Below, in pieces: positions 45,873 to 54,018 of a stretch of DNA of 64,000 nucleotides. The stretch lies in assembly GCF_000224005.2 (NCBI RefSeq), contig NZ_CP007031.1:359501-423500 (forward strand), written 5' to 3'. The notes under the pieces were generated by a model, which worked only from the letters and a program-made list of their open reading frames with translations, was not told the DNA's origin and did not search any database. This DNA is from Marichromatium purpuratum 984 (lineage in GTDB: Bacteria; Pseudomonadota; Gammaproteobacteria; Chromatiales; Chromatiaceae). Positions within the stretch are counted from its first letter, which is position 1. Every line of letters begins with the position of its first letter. The position numbers were made by a program, and so were the translations under genes.

Positions 45873-47087
45873 TCAGGGGCGCGCCAGTGGCGGCAGGTCG
45901 TCGCCGAGGCCCAGGGCACGCGCGATGAAGGCGCGCTTGAGCGCGGGCAGGTGATCGGTGGCGCTGAGCCCCAGACCGCGCAGGCGCGCCAGTAACGGGT
46001 TGGTGTTGCCGAACAACCGCTTGAAGCCGTCCATGGCGGCGAGCATCGCCAGGTTGTCGCCGCGGCGCGCGCGCTCGTAGTGACGCAGTGTCCAGCAGCC
46101 GTTGATCGCGCGTCCGCGGGCGCGTGCCAGGTCGAGCGCGGCGGCCAGTTCGGCGGCGTCGAGGAAGCCGAGATTGACCCCCTGACCGGCGAGCGGATGG
46201 ATGGCGTGGGCGGCATCGCCGATCAGCGCTAGCCCCGGTTGTACGTAGCGCTTGGCGTGTTGCAGGCGCAGCGCGAAGGCGGCGCGCTCGCCCTCGAGCA
46301 CCAGCCTGCCGAGCCGCCCCTCGCTGGCCTCGGTGAGCGCCTCGGAGAAGGCTGCCGGGGCGAGCCCGAGCAGCGTCTCGGCATGTTGCTCGGTGGTCGA
46401 CCAGACCAGCGAGCAGGCGCCGTCGCGCAGCGGCAGCAGGGCCAGCGGCCCGCTCGGCAGGAAGCGCTGCCAGGCCGTCTCCTGGTGGTCGTGCTCGGGG
46501 CGGACGGTGGCGACGATGGCGCGCTGATCGTAGTCCCAGCCATAGGTCTCGATCCCGGCGAGGGCGCGGACCTGGGAGTCGCGCCCGTCGGAGCCGACCA
46601 GCAGTCGGCCCTGCAGCTGCCGGCCGTCGTCAAGCCCGAGGTGGGTGAGACCGGTCTCGTGGGTGAATTCGGTGATCCGCGCCGGGGTGATCAGCTCGAC
46701 CTCGGTGTGTGCCGACAGGTGCTCCCAGAGCGCGCGCTGGATGACCCGGTTCTCGACGATGTGGCCGAGATCGGGCTCGCCGAGCGCGCGGCCGTCGAAG
46801 TGCACGCTGTCGCCCTTGCCGGTCCACACCCGCATCTCGCGATAGGGGCTGGCGCCGAGCGCGAGGATGCGCTCCCACACCCCGAGCCGTTGCAGGATGC
46901 GCTGGCTGGCACGGCTGAGCGCGCAGACGCGAAGATCGCGCGAGCCTTCCGGCCAGTCGAGCATTGGCGCGCGCGGCTCGATCACCGCGATGCGCAGTCC
47001 CTTGTCGGCACAGGCGGCGGCGCAGAGCGCGCCGACCATGCCACCGCCGACGATCAGCAGGTCGTGGGTCGCGTCCGGATCAGACAT
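45873..47087 (-). CDS. ubiI: 2-octaprenylphenol hydroxylase UbiI-type flavoprotein
   Basis: A 404-residue FAD monooxygenase of the UbiH/COQ6 family. The dinucleotide-binding LLIVGGGMVGALCAAACADKG is at the N-terminus, and the second FAD motif LALIGDAAHAIHPLAGQGVN is near residue 285. In the ygfB-pepP-ubiH-ubiI operon this position corresponds to UbiI (VisC), which adds the C5 hydroxyl in aerobic ubiquinone synthesis. It overlaps ubiH by eight bases. Confidence 0.9.
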   Translation of the reverse strand: MSDPDATHDLLIVGGGMVGALCAAACADKGLRIAVIEPRAPMLDWPEGSRDLRVCALSRASQRILQRLGVWERILALGASPYREMRVWTGKGDSVHFDGRALGEPDLGHIVENRVIQRALWEHLSAHTEVELITPARITEFTHETGLTHLGLDDGRQLQGRLLVGSDGRDSQVRALAGIETYGWDYDQRAIVATVRPEHDHQETAWQRFLPSGPLALLPLRDGACSLVWSTTEQHAETLLGLAPAAFSEALTEASEGRLGRLVLEGERAAFALRLQHAKRYVQPGLALIGDAAHAIHPLAGQGVNLGFLDAAELAAALDLARARGRAINGCWTLRHYERARRGDNLAMLAAMDGFKRLFGNTNPLLARLRGLGLSATDHLPALKRAFIARALGLGDDLPPLARP

Positions 47088-48309
47088 GGCTCGTCCTCAG
47101 GGGTAGACCACAGGCAAGGCGGGGCTGGGTTCCTTCCAGCCCCATGAAGCGTTGTGCGACCCGCTGGCGGGCGCCGGGGAGCAGGTCGATGCCGAGCATC
47201 GCCGCGGCACGCAACCCGAGCACCGGGCGCAACGGGTTGACGAAGACCCGCGCCAGCAGGTCGGTGACCAGCCCGGTGACGAGCTGGTCGCCGCCGCGCC
47301 AGCGACGATAGGCGGCGAGGGTCTCGGGGTCGCCGGGATCGGCGCGCCCGGCCGGCTCGGCGAGCACCTCGGCGAGCGCGGCGACATCGCGCAGCCCGAG
47401 GTTGAAGCCCTGGCCGGCGACCGGGTGGAGGGTATGGGCGGCGTTGCCGATCAGCACCACGCGCTGCTGTACCGGCTTGCGGGTGAGCGCGAGTCGCAGC
47501 GGATAGGCCTGGCGCGCCGAGGGGCGTTCGAGCCGGCCGAGCCGGTGGCCGAAGCGCGCCTGCAGCAGCGCGATGAAGTCGGTGTCGGAGAGCGCGAGCA
47601 GCTCGGCGGTCTCGTCCTCGCGGCAGGTCCAGACCACCGAGTAGCGCCCCTCGGTCATCGGCAGCAGCGCCAGCGGACCGCTCTCGGTGAAACGCTCGTA
47701 GGCGGTGCCGGGGCTGGCGTGGTCGGCGGTGACCGTGGTGATGATGGCGTCCTGGCCGTAGGCGTGGCCCCGGGTGCCGAGCCCGAGCCGGGCGCGGATG
47801 GCCGAGTCGCCGCCGTCGGCGGCCACCAGCAGCTGGGTGCCGAGCTGGAGGTCGCGTCCCTGACAGTGCAGGTCGAGCGTGACCCGCTCGCCCTCGAGTC
47901 GATGGTTGCAGAGCCGCGCCGGACACAGGGTGGTGAGGGTGTCGAGGGTGGCGAGCCGGGTGCGGATGGCATGCCCCATGACCCGCGCCGGGGCCACCTG
48001 GCCGAGCGCCTCGACGCCGAGCTCGGCGTGATCGAGGCGGGTGAAGCCGCAGTGTCCGCGATCGGAGACATGGACCCTGCGGATGGGTTCGGCCTCGGCG
48101 GCGATGCGCGGCCACAGCCCGATGCCCTGGAGGATGCGCTGGCTGCCGAGCGAGAGGGCGATCACCCGCTCGTCATAGCTCGGCTGGTGCATGGTCTCGG
48201 GGGCGACGGCCTCGACCAGCGCGATCCTGAGTCCGGTCGGGGCGAGGGCACAGGCCAGGGCGCCCCCGACCAGCCCGCCGCCGACGATCACCACATCGTA
48301 CTCGTGCAT
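47080..48309 (-). CDS. ubiH: 2-octaprenyl-6-methoxyphenol hydroxylase
   Basis: A 409-residue FAD monooxygenase. N-terminal VVIVGGGLVGGALACAL, the UbiH-characteristic HVSDRGHCGFTRLDHAELG near residue 96, and VVLIGNAAHTLHPVAGQGFN are present. UbiH hydroxylates C1 of the ubiquinone ring using O2. It is the second flavoprotein of the operon and lies 48 bases after pepP. Confidence 0.92.
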   Translation of the reverse strand: MHEYDVVIVGGGLVGGALACALAPTGLRIALVEAVAPETMHQPSYDERVIALSLGSQRILQGIGLWPRIAAEAEPIRRVHVSDRGHCGFTRLDHAELGVEALGQVAPARVMGHAIRTRLATLDTLTTLCPARLCNHRLEGERVTLDLHCQGRDLQLGTQLLVAADGGDSAIRARLGLGTRGHAYGQDAIITTVTADHASPGTAYERFTESGPLALLPMTEGRYSVVWTCREDETAELLALSDTDFIALLQARFGHRLGRLERPSARQAYPLRLALTRKPVQQRVVLIGNAAHTLHPVAGQGFNLGLRDVAALAEVLAEPAGRADPGDPETLAAYRRWRGGDQLVTGLVTDLLARVFVNPLRPVLGLRAAAMLGIDLLPGARQRVAQRFMGLEGTQPRLACGLPLRTSHV

Positions 48310-48357
48310 AGCTCTCTCGCGGGTCTGTCTACATCTGTTGAGGGTGTCCGGGCGTTC

Positions 48358-49665
48358 TCAGCTCGCCATCAACGCCTCGATCTCCTCGGGGTCCTTGGGC
48401 GCGCCCTCGGTGAGGACCTCGTGGCCGTCGGCGGTGATCAGCACATCGTCCTCGATGCGGATGCCGATGCCGCGATAGGCGATCGGGACCCGGGCATCAT
48501 CGGGCATGTAGAGCCCAGGTTCGACGGTGATCACCATGCCCGGCTCGAGCGCCCGCCAGGCGCCGTCCTGATCGCGATAGCGGCCGACGTCGTGCACGTC
48601 CATGCCCAGCCAGTGACCGGTGCGGTGCATGTAATAGGGGCGATAGGCGCCCTCCTGCAACAGCGTCTCGGGGTCGCCCTCGAGGATGCCGAGTCGCACC
48701 AGCCCACGGGTGAGCACGCCGAGCGCGGCCTGGTGCGGGGCATCGACGCTGGCGCCGGGACAGGCGACGGCGATCGCCGCGCGCTGGGCCTCGAGCACCA
48801 GGTCGTAGAGTTCGCGTTGCGGGGTGCTGAAGCGGCCGTTGACCGGGAAGGTACGGGTGATGTCGGCGGCATAGCCCTCGAACTCGCCGCCGGCGTCGAT
48901 CAGCACCAGTTCGCCGTCGCGCAGCCGGGCGTCGTTCTCGGTGTAGTGAAGGATGCAGGCATTGGCGCCACCGGCGACGATCGGGGGGTAGGCCTGGAGG
49001 CGCGCGCCGGCATCGGCGCAGCGATACTGGAATTCGGCCTCGAGCGAGAGTTCGGGCAGGCCCGGTCGGCAACGACGCATCAGTGCGCGATGGCCCTCGG
49101 CCGAGATCTCGGCCGCGCGGCGCATCAGCGCGATCTCGGCGGGATCCTTGCGCAACCGCAGCTCATGCAGGTCGACACCGATCCGGGTCAGGGTCTCGGG
49201 CACCGGGGTGCTGCCGCGGGTGGCGGCGCGGGCGCGACCGAGCCAGTCCTGGATGCGCGCCTCGAAGGTCGCGTCGGCGCCGATCGGGCAATGCAGCCGG
49301 GTACGTCCGGCGAGCAGCTCGGGCATCCGTTGATCGAGTTCGGCCAGGGTATGGGCCTGATCGGCGCCGTGGTCGGTCACCGCGCCCTCGGCGCCGATGC
49401 GTCGACCGTCCCACTGCTCGCGCTCGGGGTCGCGCTCGCGGCAGAACAGCACGAACTCGCCATCCTCGCGCCCGGGGACGATCACCGCGATCGCATCGGG
49501 TTCGGGAAAGCCGGTGAGATAGCGGAAGTCGCTGTCCTGGCGGAAGGGGTGATTGACCCCGGCGTTGCGCTCGGTCTCGCGCGCGGCGGGGACGATGGCG
49601 ATCGCCTCCGGGCCGATGCGCTCGGCCAGCGCGGCGCGGCGGCGTTGATACTCGCTGGCGCTCAT
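48358..49665 (-). CDS. pepP: Xaa-Pro aminopeptidase
   Basis: A 435-residue metallopeptidase (M24B). An N-terminal creatinase-like domain is followed by the catalytic domain with metal ligands in LVLIDAGGEFEGYAADITRT, MHRTGHWLGMDVHDVG, MVITVEPGLYMP and GIGIRIEDDVLI. It removes N-terminal residues next to proline. It overlaps ygfB by four bases, the conserved ygfB-pepP-ubiH-ubiI order. Confidence 0.96.
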   Translation of the reverse strand: MSASEYQRRRAALAERIGPEAIAIVPAARETERNAGVNHPFRQDSDFRYLTGFPEPDAIAVIVPGREDGEFVLFCRERDPEREQWDGRRIGAEGAVTDHGADQAHTLAELDQRMPELLAGRTRLHCPIGADATFEARIQDWLGRARAATRGSTPVPETLTRIGVDLHELRLRKDPAEIALMRRAAEISAEGHRALMRRCRPGLPELSLEAEFQYRCADAGARLQAYPPIVAGGANACILHYTENDARLRDGELVLIDAGGEFEGYAADITRTFPVNGRFSTPQRELYDLVLEAQRAAIAVACPGASVDAPHQAALGVLTRGLVRLGILEGDPETLLQEGAYRPYYMHRTGHWLGMDVHDVGRYRDQDGAWRALEPGMVITVEPGLYMPDDARVPIAYRGIGIRIEDDVLITADGHEVLTEGAPKDPEEIEALMAS

Positions 49666-50336
49666 GCCGTGCCCTGTCCCTTGTCGCCGTCCTGGCGTGC
49701 CGGGGCCTCGTTATGGATCAGCAGTGCGGCGGCGCGGGTGAACTCGATGATCTCGGTCAGCGCGGCCTCGTTCTCCTCGTTGTCGTCGAGGTCGTTGAGG
49801 TCCATGCGGGTGATGTCGGCGAAGTCGCGCAGGATCTCGCGCCCCTGCTCGGAGAGTCCCTGCTCGGAGATGCCGAGCATGCCGAAGGCGTAGAGGAAGC
49901 CGCGTACCCAGTCGTAGAGCGCGGTGGCGCGCTGGGCGAGCGGCGCACCCTCGTCGGGCAGCAGCGGGCTGAAGCCATAGTCCTCGTCGGCGAGTGCGGC
50001 GCGGGTCGCGCGCGCGAGTTCTCCGAGTGCGGCGTGGGTCTCCTCGCGTGCGGCCTCGGCCTCCTCGCTGTCGACGGGGTCGGTCTCAGCCTCGGGCGGG
50101 GCCGCCTCGGACTGCTCGGCGTCGGCCTGGGGCGAGCTGGTGGGCAGCAGCTGGTCGAGCCAGCGTTGCTCGGGGTCGGTGATACCGGTGCAGATCAAGC
50201 CGCACAGCATGCCGTGCGCCTCGCTCGCAGTCGGGGTGAGTGGGCTCGCCTCAAGGAGTTGGTCGAGCCGGGTGTCGTCGATGTCCGTGGCAACCTCCGT
50301 GGCGCATGGGTCGCGCTCGTCGCGGTGAATCGACAA
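49662..50336 (-). CDS. ygfB: UPF0149 (YgfB/YecA) family protein
   Basis: A roughly 224-residue acidic protein with TASEAHGMLCGLICTGI and the C-terminal YDWVRGFLYAFGMLG of the YgfB family. An acidic insertion of about 45 residues (PPEAETDPVDSEEAEAARE) is extra. There is no in-frame ATG before MLCG. The frame is open into the heptamer array; the TTG at 50336 is the last start before it, and a GGAGG near 50300 suggests an even later, non-ATG start. The 5' end is therefore uncertain. Confidence 0.85.
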   Translation of the reverse strand: MSIHRDERDPCATEVATDIDDTRLDQLLEASPLTPTASEAHGMLCGLICTGITDPEQRWLDQLLPTSSPQADAEQSEAAPPEAETDPVDSEEAEAAREETHAALGELARATRAALADEDYGFSPLLPDEGAPLAQRATALYDWVRGFLYAFGMLGISEQGLSEQGREILRDFADITRMDLNDLDDNEENEAALTEIIEFTRAAALLIHNEAPARQDGDKGQGTA

Positions 50337-50354
50337 CCGATCATAGCATGGGTT

Positions 50355-50578
50355 CCAGCCGCCAGCCGCCAGCCGCCAGCCGCCAGCCGCCAGCCGCCAG
50401 CCGCCAGCCGCCAGCCGCCAGCCGCCAGCCGCCAGTCGCCAGTCGCCAGTCGCCAGTCGCCAGTCGCCAGTCGCCAGCCACCAGTCGCCAGCCATCAGCC
50501 GCCAATCGCCAGCCATCAGCCATCAGCCGCCAGTCGCTACCCATCAGCCATCAGTCGCCAGTCGCCAGTCGCCAGTCG
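50355..50578. repeat. Heptanucleotide tandem array, left arm (32 units)
   Basis: Thirty-two consecutive 7-bp units, all in phase. Eleven perfect CCAGCCG copies (50355-50431) are followed by six CCAGTCG copies, then a mixed block of CCAGCCA, TCAGCCG, TCAGCCA, CCAATCG and CTACCCA, ending again in CCAGTCG. It lies 18 bases beyond the ygfB start codon proposed above. Several frames stay open through it only because seven is prime to three and no unit makes a stop; it is not coding. Confidence 0.95.
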
Positions 50579-50583
50579 CCGGG

Positions 50584-50613
50584 AGGATTGAACCGCAAAG
50601 CCGCGAAGGGGAA
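50584..50613. repeat. Dispersed element core, copy 3
   Basis: GGATTGAACCGCAAAGCCGC followed by GAAGGGGAAG. It is the same core as at 10822 and 44362 and joins directly to the left heptamer array. A clear inverted core is not seen on the right; CTTCTTCGTGTGCAGC at 50757-50772 may be its remnant. The 93 bases between the core and the right array contain CCAGCTGTCAG twice and a run of nine or more G, and show no gene. Confidence 0.8.
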
Positions 50614-50706
50614 GAGCGACCAGCTGTCAGAGCTTCCAGCTGTCAGCCTCCTGTGAGGGGGGGGGCTGGCCTGTCTGGTGGCGTTGCAGTTGGCTGCAAA
50701 CCGACA

Positions 50707-50883
50707 CTGGAGGCTGGTCGCTGGTCGCTGGTCGCTGGTCGCTGGTCGCTGGTCGCCTTCTTCGTGTGCAGCATCCCGCTGGTTGCTGGTTGCTGGTTGC
50801 TGGTTGCTGGTTGCTGGTTGCTGGTTGCTGGTTGCTGGTTGCTGGTCGCTGGCCGCTGGCCGCTGGCCGCTGCGCCCTGGAGG
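50707..50883. repeat. Heptanucleotide tandem arrays, right arm
   Basis: Two blocks in the orientation opposite to the left arm. 50707-50755 has CTGGAGG then six CTGGTCG units. After a 23-base interruption, 50779-50883 has nine CTGGTTG units, one CTGGTCG, three CTGGCCG and two degenerate units. The reverse complement of CTGGTCG matches the CGACCAG form related to the left CGCCAG unit, so the two arms could pair. The array ends 32 bases before the -35 of the zapB-like/zapA promoter. Confidence 0.93.
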
Positions 50884-50914
50884 TTGGGACAATCTCCCGG
50901 TGGCCGGCGCCCGA

Positions 50915-50943
50915 TTGACCCTCTTCCGAGCCCCTTCTATAGT
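50915..50943 (+). promoter_or_regulatory. Sigma-70 promoter for the zapB-like/zapA transcript
   Basis: TTGACC (50915-50920) and TATAGT (50938-50943) with exactly 17 bases between them. Transcription would start near 50950, seven bases before the first ATG. It is the best promoter match in this gap and sits just outside the repeat arrays. Confidence 0.75.
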
Positions 50944-50956
50944 GCGCTGAACTGCA

Positions 50957-51181
50957 ATGGAGTCACGCACCTTGGCCGATTTCGATCTAGACCAACTGGA
51001 ACGGCAGGTCGCTGCGTTGATCCGGCTCAATCAGCGGCTGCGCGAGGAGAACGCCTCGCTGCGCGTGCGTCAGGAGACGCTGGTGGCCGAGCGCGGCGAG
51101 TTGATCGAGAAGACCGAACAGGCGCGCAGTCGGGTCGAGGCGATGCTCTCGCGGCTGCGTGCGATGGAGGAGAGCTTGTGA
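50957..51181 (+). CDS. Small coiled-coil ZapB-like protein
   Basis: A 74-residue protein made almost wholly of one heptad-rich helix (QLERQVAALIRLNQRLREEN onward). It precedes zapA and overlaps it by four bases, which fits a small division-associated coiled-coil protein family often called TIGR02449. The ATG at 50957 lies only about seven bases from the predicted transcript start; a TTG at 50972 with GGAG nine bases upstream is the alternative start. Confidence 0.75.
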   Translation: MESRTLADFDLDQLERQVAALIRLNQRLREENASLRVRQETLVAERGELIEKTEQARSRVEAMLSRLRAMEESL

Positions 51182-51513
51182 GCGATGAACCGCTGCAGGT
51201 CAGCATCCGTATCCTCGACAAGGACTACCGGGTCGCCTGCGAGCCGCACGAGGAAGAGGGCCTGCGCGATTCGGCGCGGCTGCTCGATGGCCGGATGCGC
51301 GAGATCCGCCAGACCGGGCGGGTGATCGGTACCGACCGCATCGCGGTGATCGCGGCGCTCAACATCGCCCATGAGCTGATCCAGCTCCAGCGCGCCGGCG
51401 GGGTGCCCCGCGACGATGTCTTGGTGGAGCGTCTGGGGCACCTTCAGGGGCAGCTCGCCGAGGCGCTCGCGCACGCCGTCCCCCCCCTGGACGCATCACC
51501 CGAAAAGGGTTAG
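51178..51513 (+). CDS. zapA: Cell division protein ZapA
   Basis: A 111-residue ZapA, which cross-links FtsZ filaments. N-terminal VSIRILDKDYRVACEPHEEE and the long C-terminal coiled coil (ALNIAHELIQLQRAGG) match the family. The GTG at 51178 forms GTGA with the preceding stop. The 6S RNA gene begins about 12 bases after its stop, the order seen in E. coli (zapA-ssrS-fau). Confidence 0.92.
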   Translation: MSDEPLQVSIRILDKDYRVACEPHEEEGLRDSARLLDGRMREIRQTGRVIGTDRIAVIAALNIAHELIQLQRAGGVPRDDVLVERLGHLQGQLAEALAHAVPPLDASPEKG

Positions 51514-51524
51514 CCTGTTACTGC

Positions 51525-51713
51525 GACACCCCCTGTAGTGTTCGACAGCGGTCTGGGTATTTTCTTGAGCCTAATCTCGACCCTGGGAGCATGACCGCAA
51601 GGCTGTTGTGCATGTCCGCCCCGAGCGGAAAGCCTGATGCCATTGCTGACTGTTCCCACTTGAACCCTCTGGTTCAAGAACGAAGGCCTGCGACGGCACC
51701 CGTGGGGGGTGTC
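51525..51713 (+). ncRNA. ssrS: 6S RNA
   Basis: About 189 nt between zapA and fau. The ends pair (GACACCCCC at 51525 with GGGGGGTGTC at 51704-51713). The 3' half has the 6S landmark hairpin CTTGAACC-CTCT-GGTTCAAG followed by GGCCTGCGACGGCACCC, close to the E. coli ending GCCTGCGGCGGCATC. The 5' half contains GTTCGACAGCGGTCTGGGTA and CTTGAGCC in the expected order. 6S RNA binds the sigma-70 holoenzyme. Exact ends are estimated from pairing. Confidence 0.9.
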
Positions 51714-51730
51714 CTTTACCCCATCCCTTG

Positions 51731-52342
51731 ATGTCCGATCCCTCTCTCCCATCATTGCGCCGTACCCTGCGCCAGCGTCGTCGCGCGCTCGGGGCGAGGA
51801 CCCAGCGTCTGCATGCCCGCGCGCTCGCGCGACGGCTGGGGCGCGAACTCGCGCTGTTGCGCGCCCGCCGCATCGCGCTCTACTGGCCGAGCGACGGTGA
51901 GCCCGATCTGCGTGCGCTGATCAAGACCCTGCGCGGACGCGGGCATGACTTCTATCTGCCGGTGCTGCGTCGCCCGGCGCCGGCCCGTGGCTCGACGCTG
52001 TGGTTCGTGCGCCACGAGCCGGGACGGCGGATGTGTCCCAATCGCTACCGCATTCCCGAACCCTGTGCGCGCGGTCGTGCGATCCGCCCGGTGAGGCAGC
52101 TCGATCTGGTGCTGGTGCCGCTGGTGGGGTTCGATGCCGATTGTCATCGCATCGGCATGGGCGGCGGTTTCTATGACCGCGCCCTGGCGCACCTGCGCCG
52201 TCATCGTCGCTGGCGCCGGCCACGGCTGTTCGGCATCGCCCACGAGTGTCAGCGTCTCGAGCGTATCGCGCCACGCCCCTGGGACGTGGCGCTCGATGCG
52301 GTCTTCACCGAGCGTCGGCGTTATCGGCGCCCGTCGTGCTGA
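51731..52342 (+). CDS. fau: 5-formyltetrahydrofolate cyclo-ligase
   Basis: A 203-residue ATP-dependent enzyme returning 5-formyl-THF to the folate pool (YgfA). It has ALYWPSDGEPDLRALI, the LVPLVGFDADCHRIGMGGGF motif with YDRAL, and an Arg-rich N-terminus RRTLRQRRRALG. It follows 6S RNA and is probably processed from the same transcript. The last 38 bases overlap convergent ilvA. Confidence 0.93.
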   Translation: MSDPSLPSLRRTLRQRRRALGARTQRLHARALARRLGRELALLRARRIALYWPSDGEPDLRALIKTLRGRGHDFYLPVLRRPAPARGSTLWFVRHEPGRRMCPNRYRIPEPCARGRAIRPVRQLDLVLVPLVGFDADCHRIGMGGGFYDRALAHLRRHRRWRRPRLFGIAHECQRLERIAPRPWDVALDAVFTERRRYRRPSC

Positions 52343-53864
52343 GCGGCCCGGCGCCGGCGAACAGTCGGTAGGCGAGGTTGTCGGTCTCCTCCCAATAGCT
52401 GTAACCGAGCGCGTCGAGCGATGCGCGGAAGTTGGCGCGTTCGCCCGCCGGCACCTGGGCGCCGAGCAGCACCCGGCCATAGGCCGCGCCGTGGTTGCGG
52501 TAGTGGAACAGGCTGATGTTCCAGCGCTTGCCGATGGCGGTGAGGAAGTTGAGCAGGGCACCGGGGCGCTCGGGGAACTCGAAGCGCACCAGCACCTCGT
52601 CGTCGATCCCCGGCGCGTGACCGCCGACCATGAAGCGGATGTGCAGCTTGGCCGTCTCGTTGTCGCTCATGTCGACCACCTCGAGGCCCTTGGCGGCGAG
52701 CTTGGCGGTCAGCTCCTCGCGCTCGGACTGGCCCCGACTCAGCTCGACGCCGACGAAGACCTGGGCCTGACGGGCGTCGGCATAGCGGTAGTTGAACTCG
52801 GTGATCTGGCGCCTGCCGAGCAGCTTGCAGAAGGCGAGGAAGCTGCCGGGTCGCTCGGGGATGGCGACGGCGAGCAGGGCCTCGCGCCGTTCGCCGAGTT
52901 CGGCGCGTTCGGCGACATGGCGTAGCCGATCGAAGTTGACGTTGGCGCCGCTCTCGATGGCCACCAGCTGCTGGTCGCGGATGTCGTGGGTGGCGACATA
53001 GCGCTTCATCCCCGCCACCGCGAGCGCCCCGGCCGGCTCGGCGATGCCGCGGGTGTCGTCGAAGATGTCCTTGACCGCGGCGCAGAGTTCGTCGGTGCTC
53101 ACCAGCACCACCTCGTCGACGTGCTCACGGGCGATGCGGAAGGTCTCCTCGCCGATGCGCCTGACCGCGACCCCGTCGGCGAACAGCCCGACCCGTTCGA
53201 GTTCGACCGGGGCGCCGGCGGCGAGTGCCTGGTACAGGGTCGGCGCCTCCTCGGGCTCGACGCCGATGATCCGCACCTGGGGATAGAGCCACTTGACGTA
53301 GGCGGCGATGCCGGCGATCAGTCCGCCGCCGCCGACCGGGACGAAGATGGCGTCGGGTGGGGTCGGGTGCTGGCGCAGGATCTCCATGCCGATGGTGCCC
53401 TGGCCGGCGATCACCTCGGGGTCGTCGAAGGGGTGGATGAAGGTCAGCCCCTGGGCCTCGACCAGCGCCATGGCATGGGCATAGGCCTCGTCGTAGGAGT
53501 CGCCGTGCAGCAGGGCCTTGGCGCCGAGCCGGCGCACCGCACCGACCTTGATCGCCGGGGTGGTGCGCGGCATCACGATGGTGGCGGTGATCCCCAGGCG
53601 CTTGGCGCCGAGGGCGACGCCCTGGGCGTGGTTGCCGGCGCTGGCGGCGATCACCCCGCGCGCGCGCGCCTCGGCGTCGAGTCCGACGAGCTTGTTGTAG
53701 GCCCCGCGCAGCTTGAACGAGAACACCGGCTGCAGGTCCTCGCGCTTGAGATAGACGGTGTTGCCGAGTCGGGCCGAGAGCAGTGGGGCCTTGGTCAACG
53801 GGGTCTCGCGGGCGACGTCGTAGACGCGAGCGCGGAGGATGCGCTCGATGTAGTGTGTGGGCAT
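52305..53864 (-). CDS. ilvA: Threonine ammonia-lyase, biosynthetic
   Basis: A 519-residue PLP enzyme making 2-oxobutanoate for isoleucine. The PLP lysine is in QPVFSFKLRGAYNKL, and the PLP phosphate loop is VPVGGGGLIAGIAAYVK. Two C-terminal ACT-like domains (AELGERREALLAVAIPERPG and RFEFPERPGALLNFL) give isoleucine feedback. The length is that of the biosynthetic form. It is divergent from rpiA. Confidence 0.96.
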   Translation of the reverse strand: MPTHYIERILRARVYDVARETPLTKAPLLSARLGNTVYLKREDLQPVFSFKLRGAYNKLVGLDAEARARGVIAASAGNHAQGVALGAKRLGITATIVMPRTTPAIKVGAVRRLGAKALLHGDSYDEAYAHAMALVEAQGLTFIHPFDDPEVIAGQGTIGMEILRQHPTPPDAIFVPVGGGGLIAGIAAYVKWLYPQVRIIGVEPEEAPTLYQALAAGAPVELERVGLFADGVAVRRIGEETFRIAREHVDEVVLVSTDELCAAVKDIFDDTRGIAEPAGALAVAGMKRYVATHDIRDQQLVAIESGANVNFDRLRHVAERAELGERREALLAVAIPERPGSFLAFCKLLGRRQITEFNYRYADARQAQVFVGVELSRGQSEREELTAKLAAKGLEVVDMSDNETAKLHIRFMVGGHAPGIDDEVLVRFEFPERPGALLNFLTAIGKRWNISLFHYRNHGAAYGRVLLGAQVPAGERANFRASLDALGYSYWEETDNLAYRLFAGAGPLSTTGADNADAR

Positions 53865-54018
53865 GGAGGACTCCGGGGATAGCGTTGCCGCTCCATGTTA
53901 GCGCAGCGACGCCTCGGCGCGGTTGCTATGATGGCCGCCCGCGGCCGTGCCGGCCGTGTCATCACGCCGAGCCCATCGGCGTGTTCGTCAGCCAGAGAGT
54001 CCCATGAGGAGGAGTGAG

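Noticed and set aside
49713-50591. A plus-strand frame with SRQPPAA repeats, as if a repetitive protein
   Set aside because: The repeat comes from translating the heptamer array, and the rest is antisense to ygfB. The array reads open in several frames on both strands.
50355-50883. A CRISPR array
   Set aside because: The repeat unit is 7 bp with no spacers and no cas gene; it is a tandem minisatellite.
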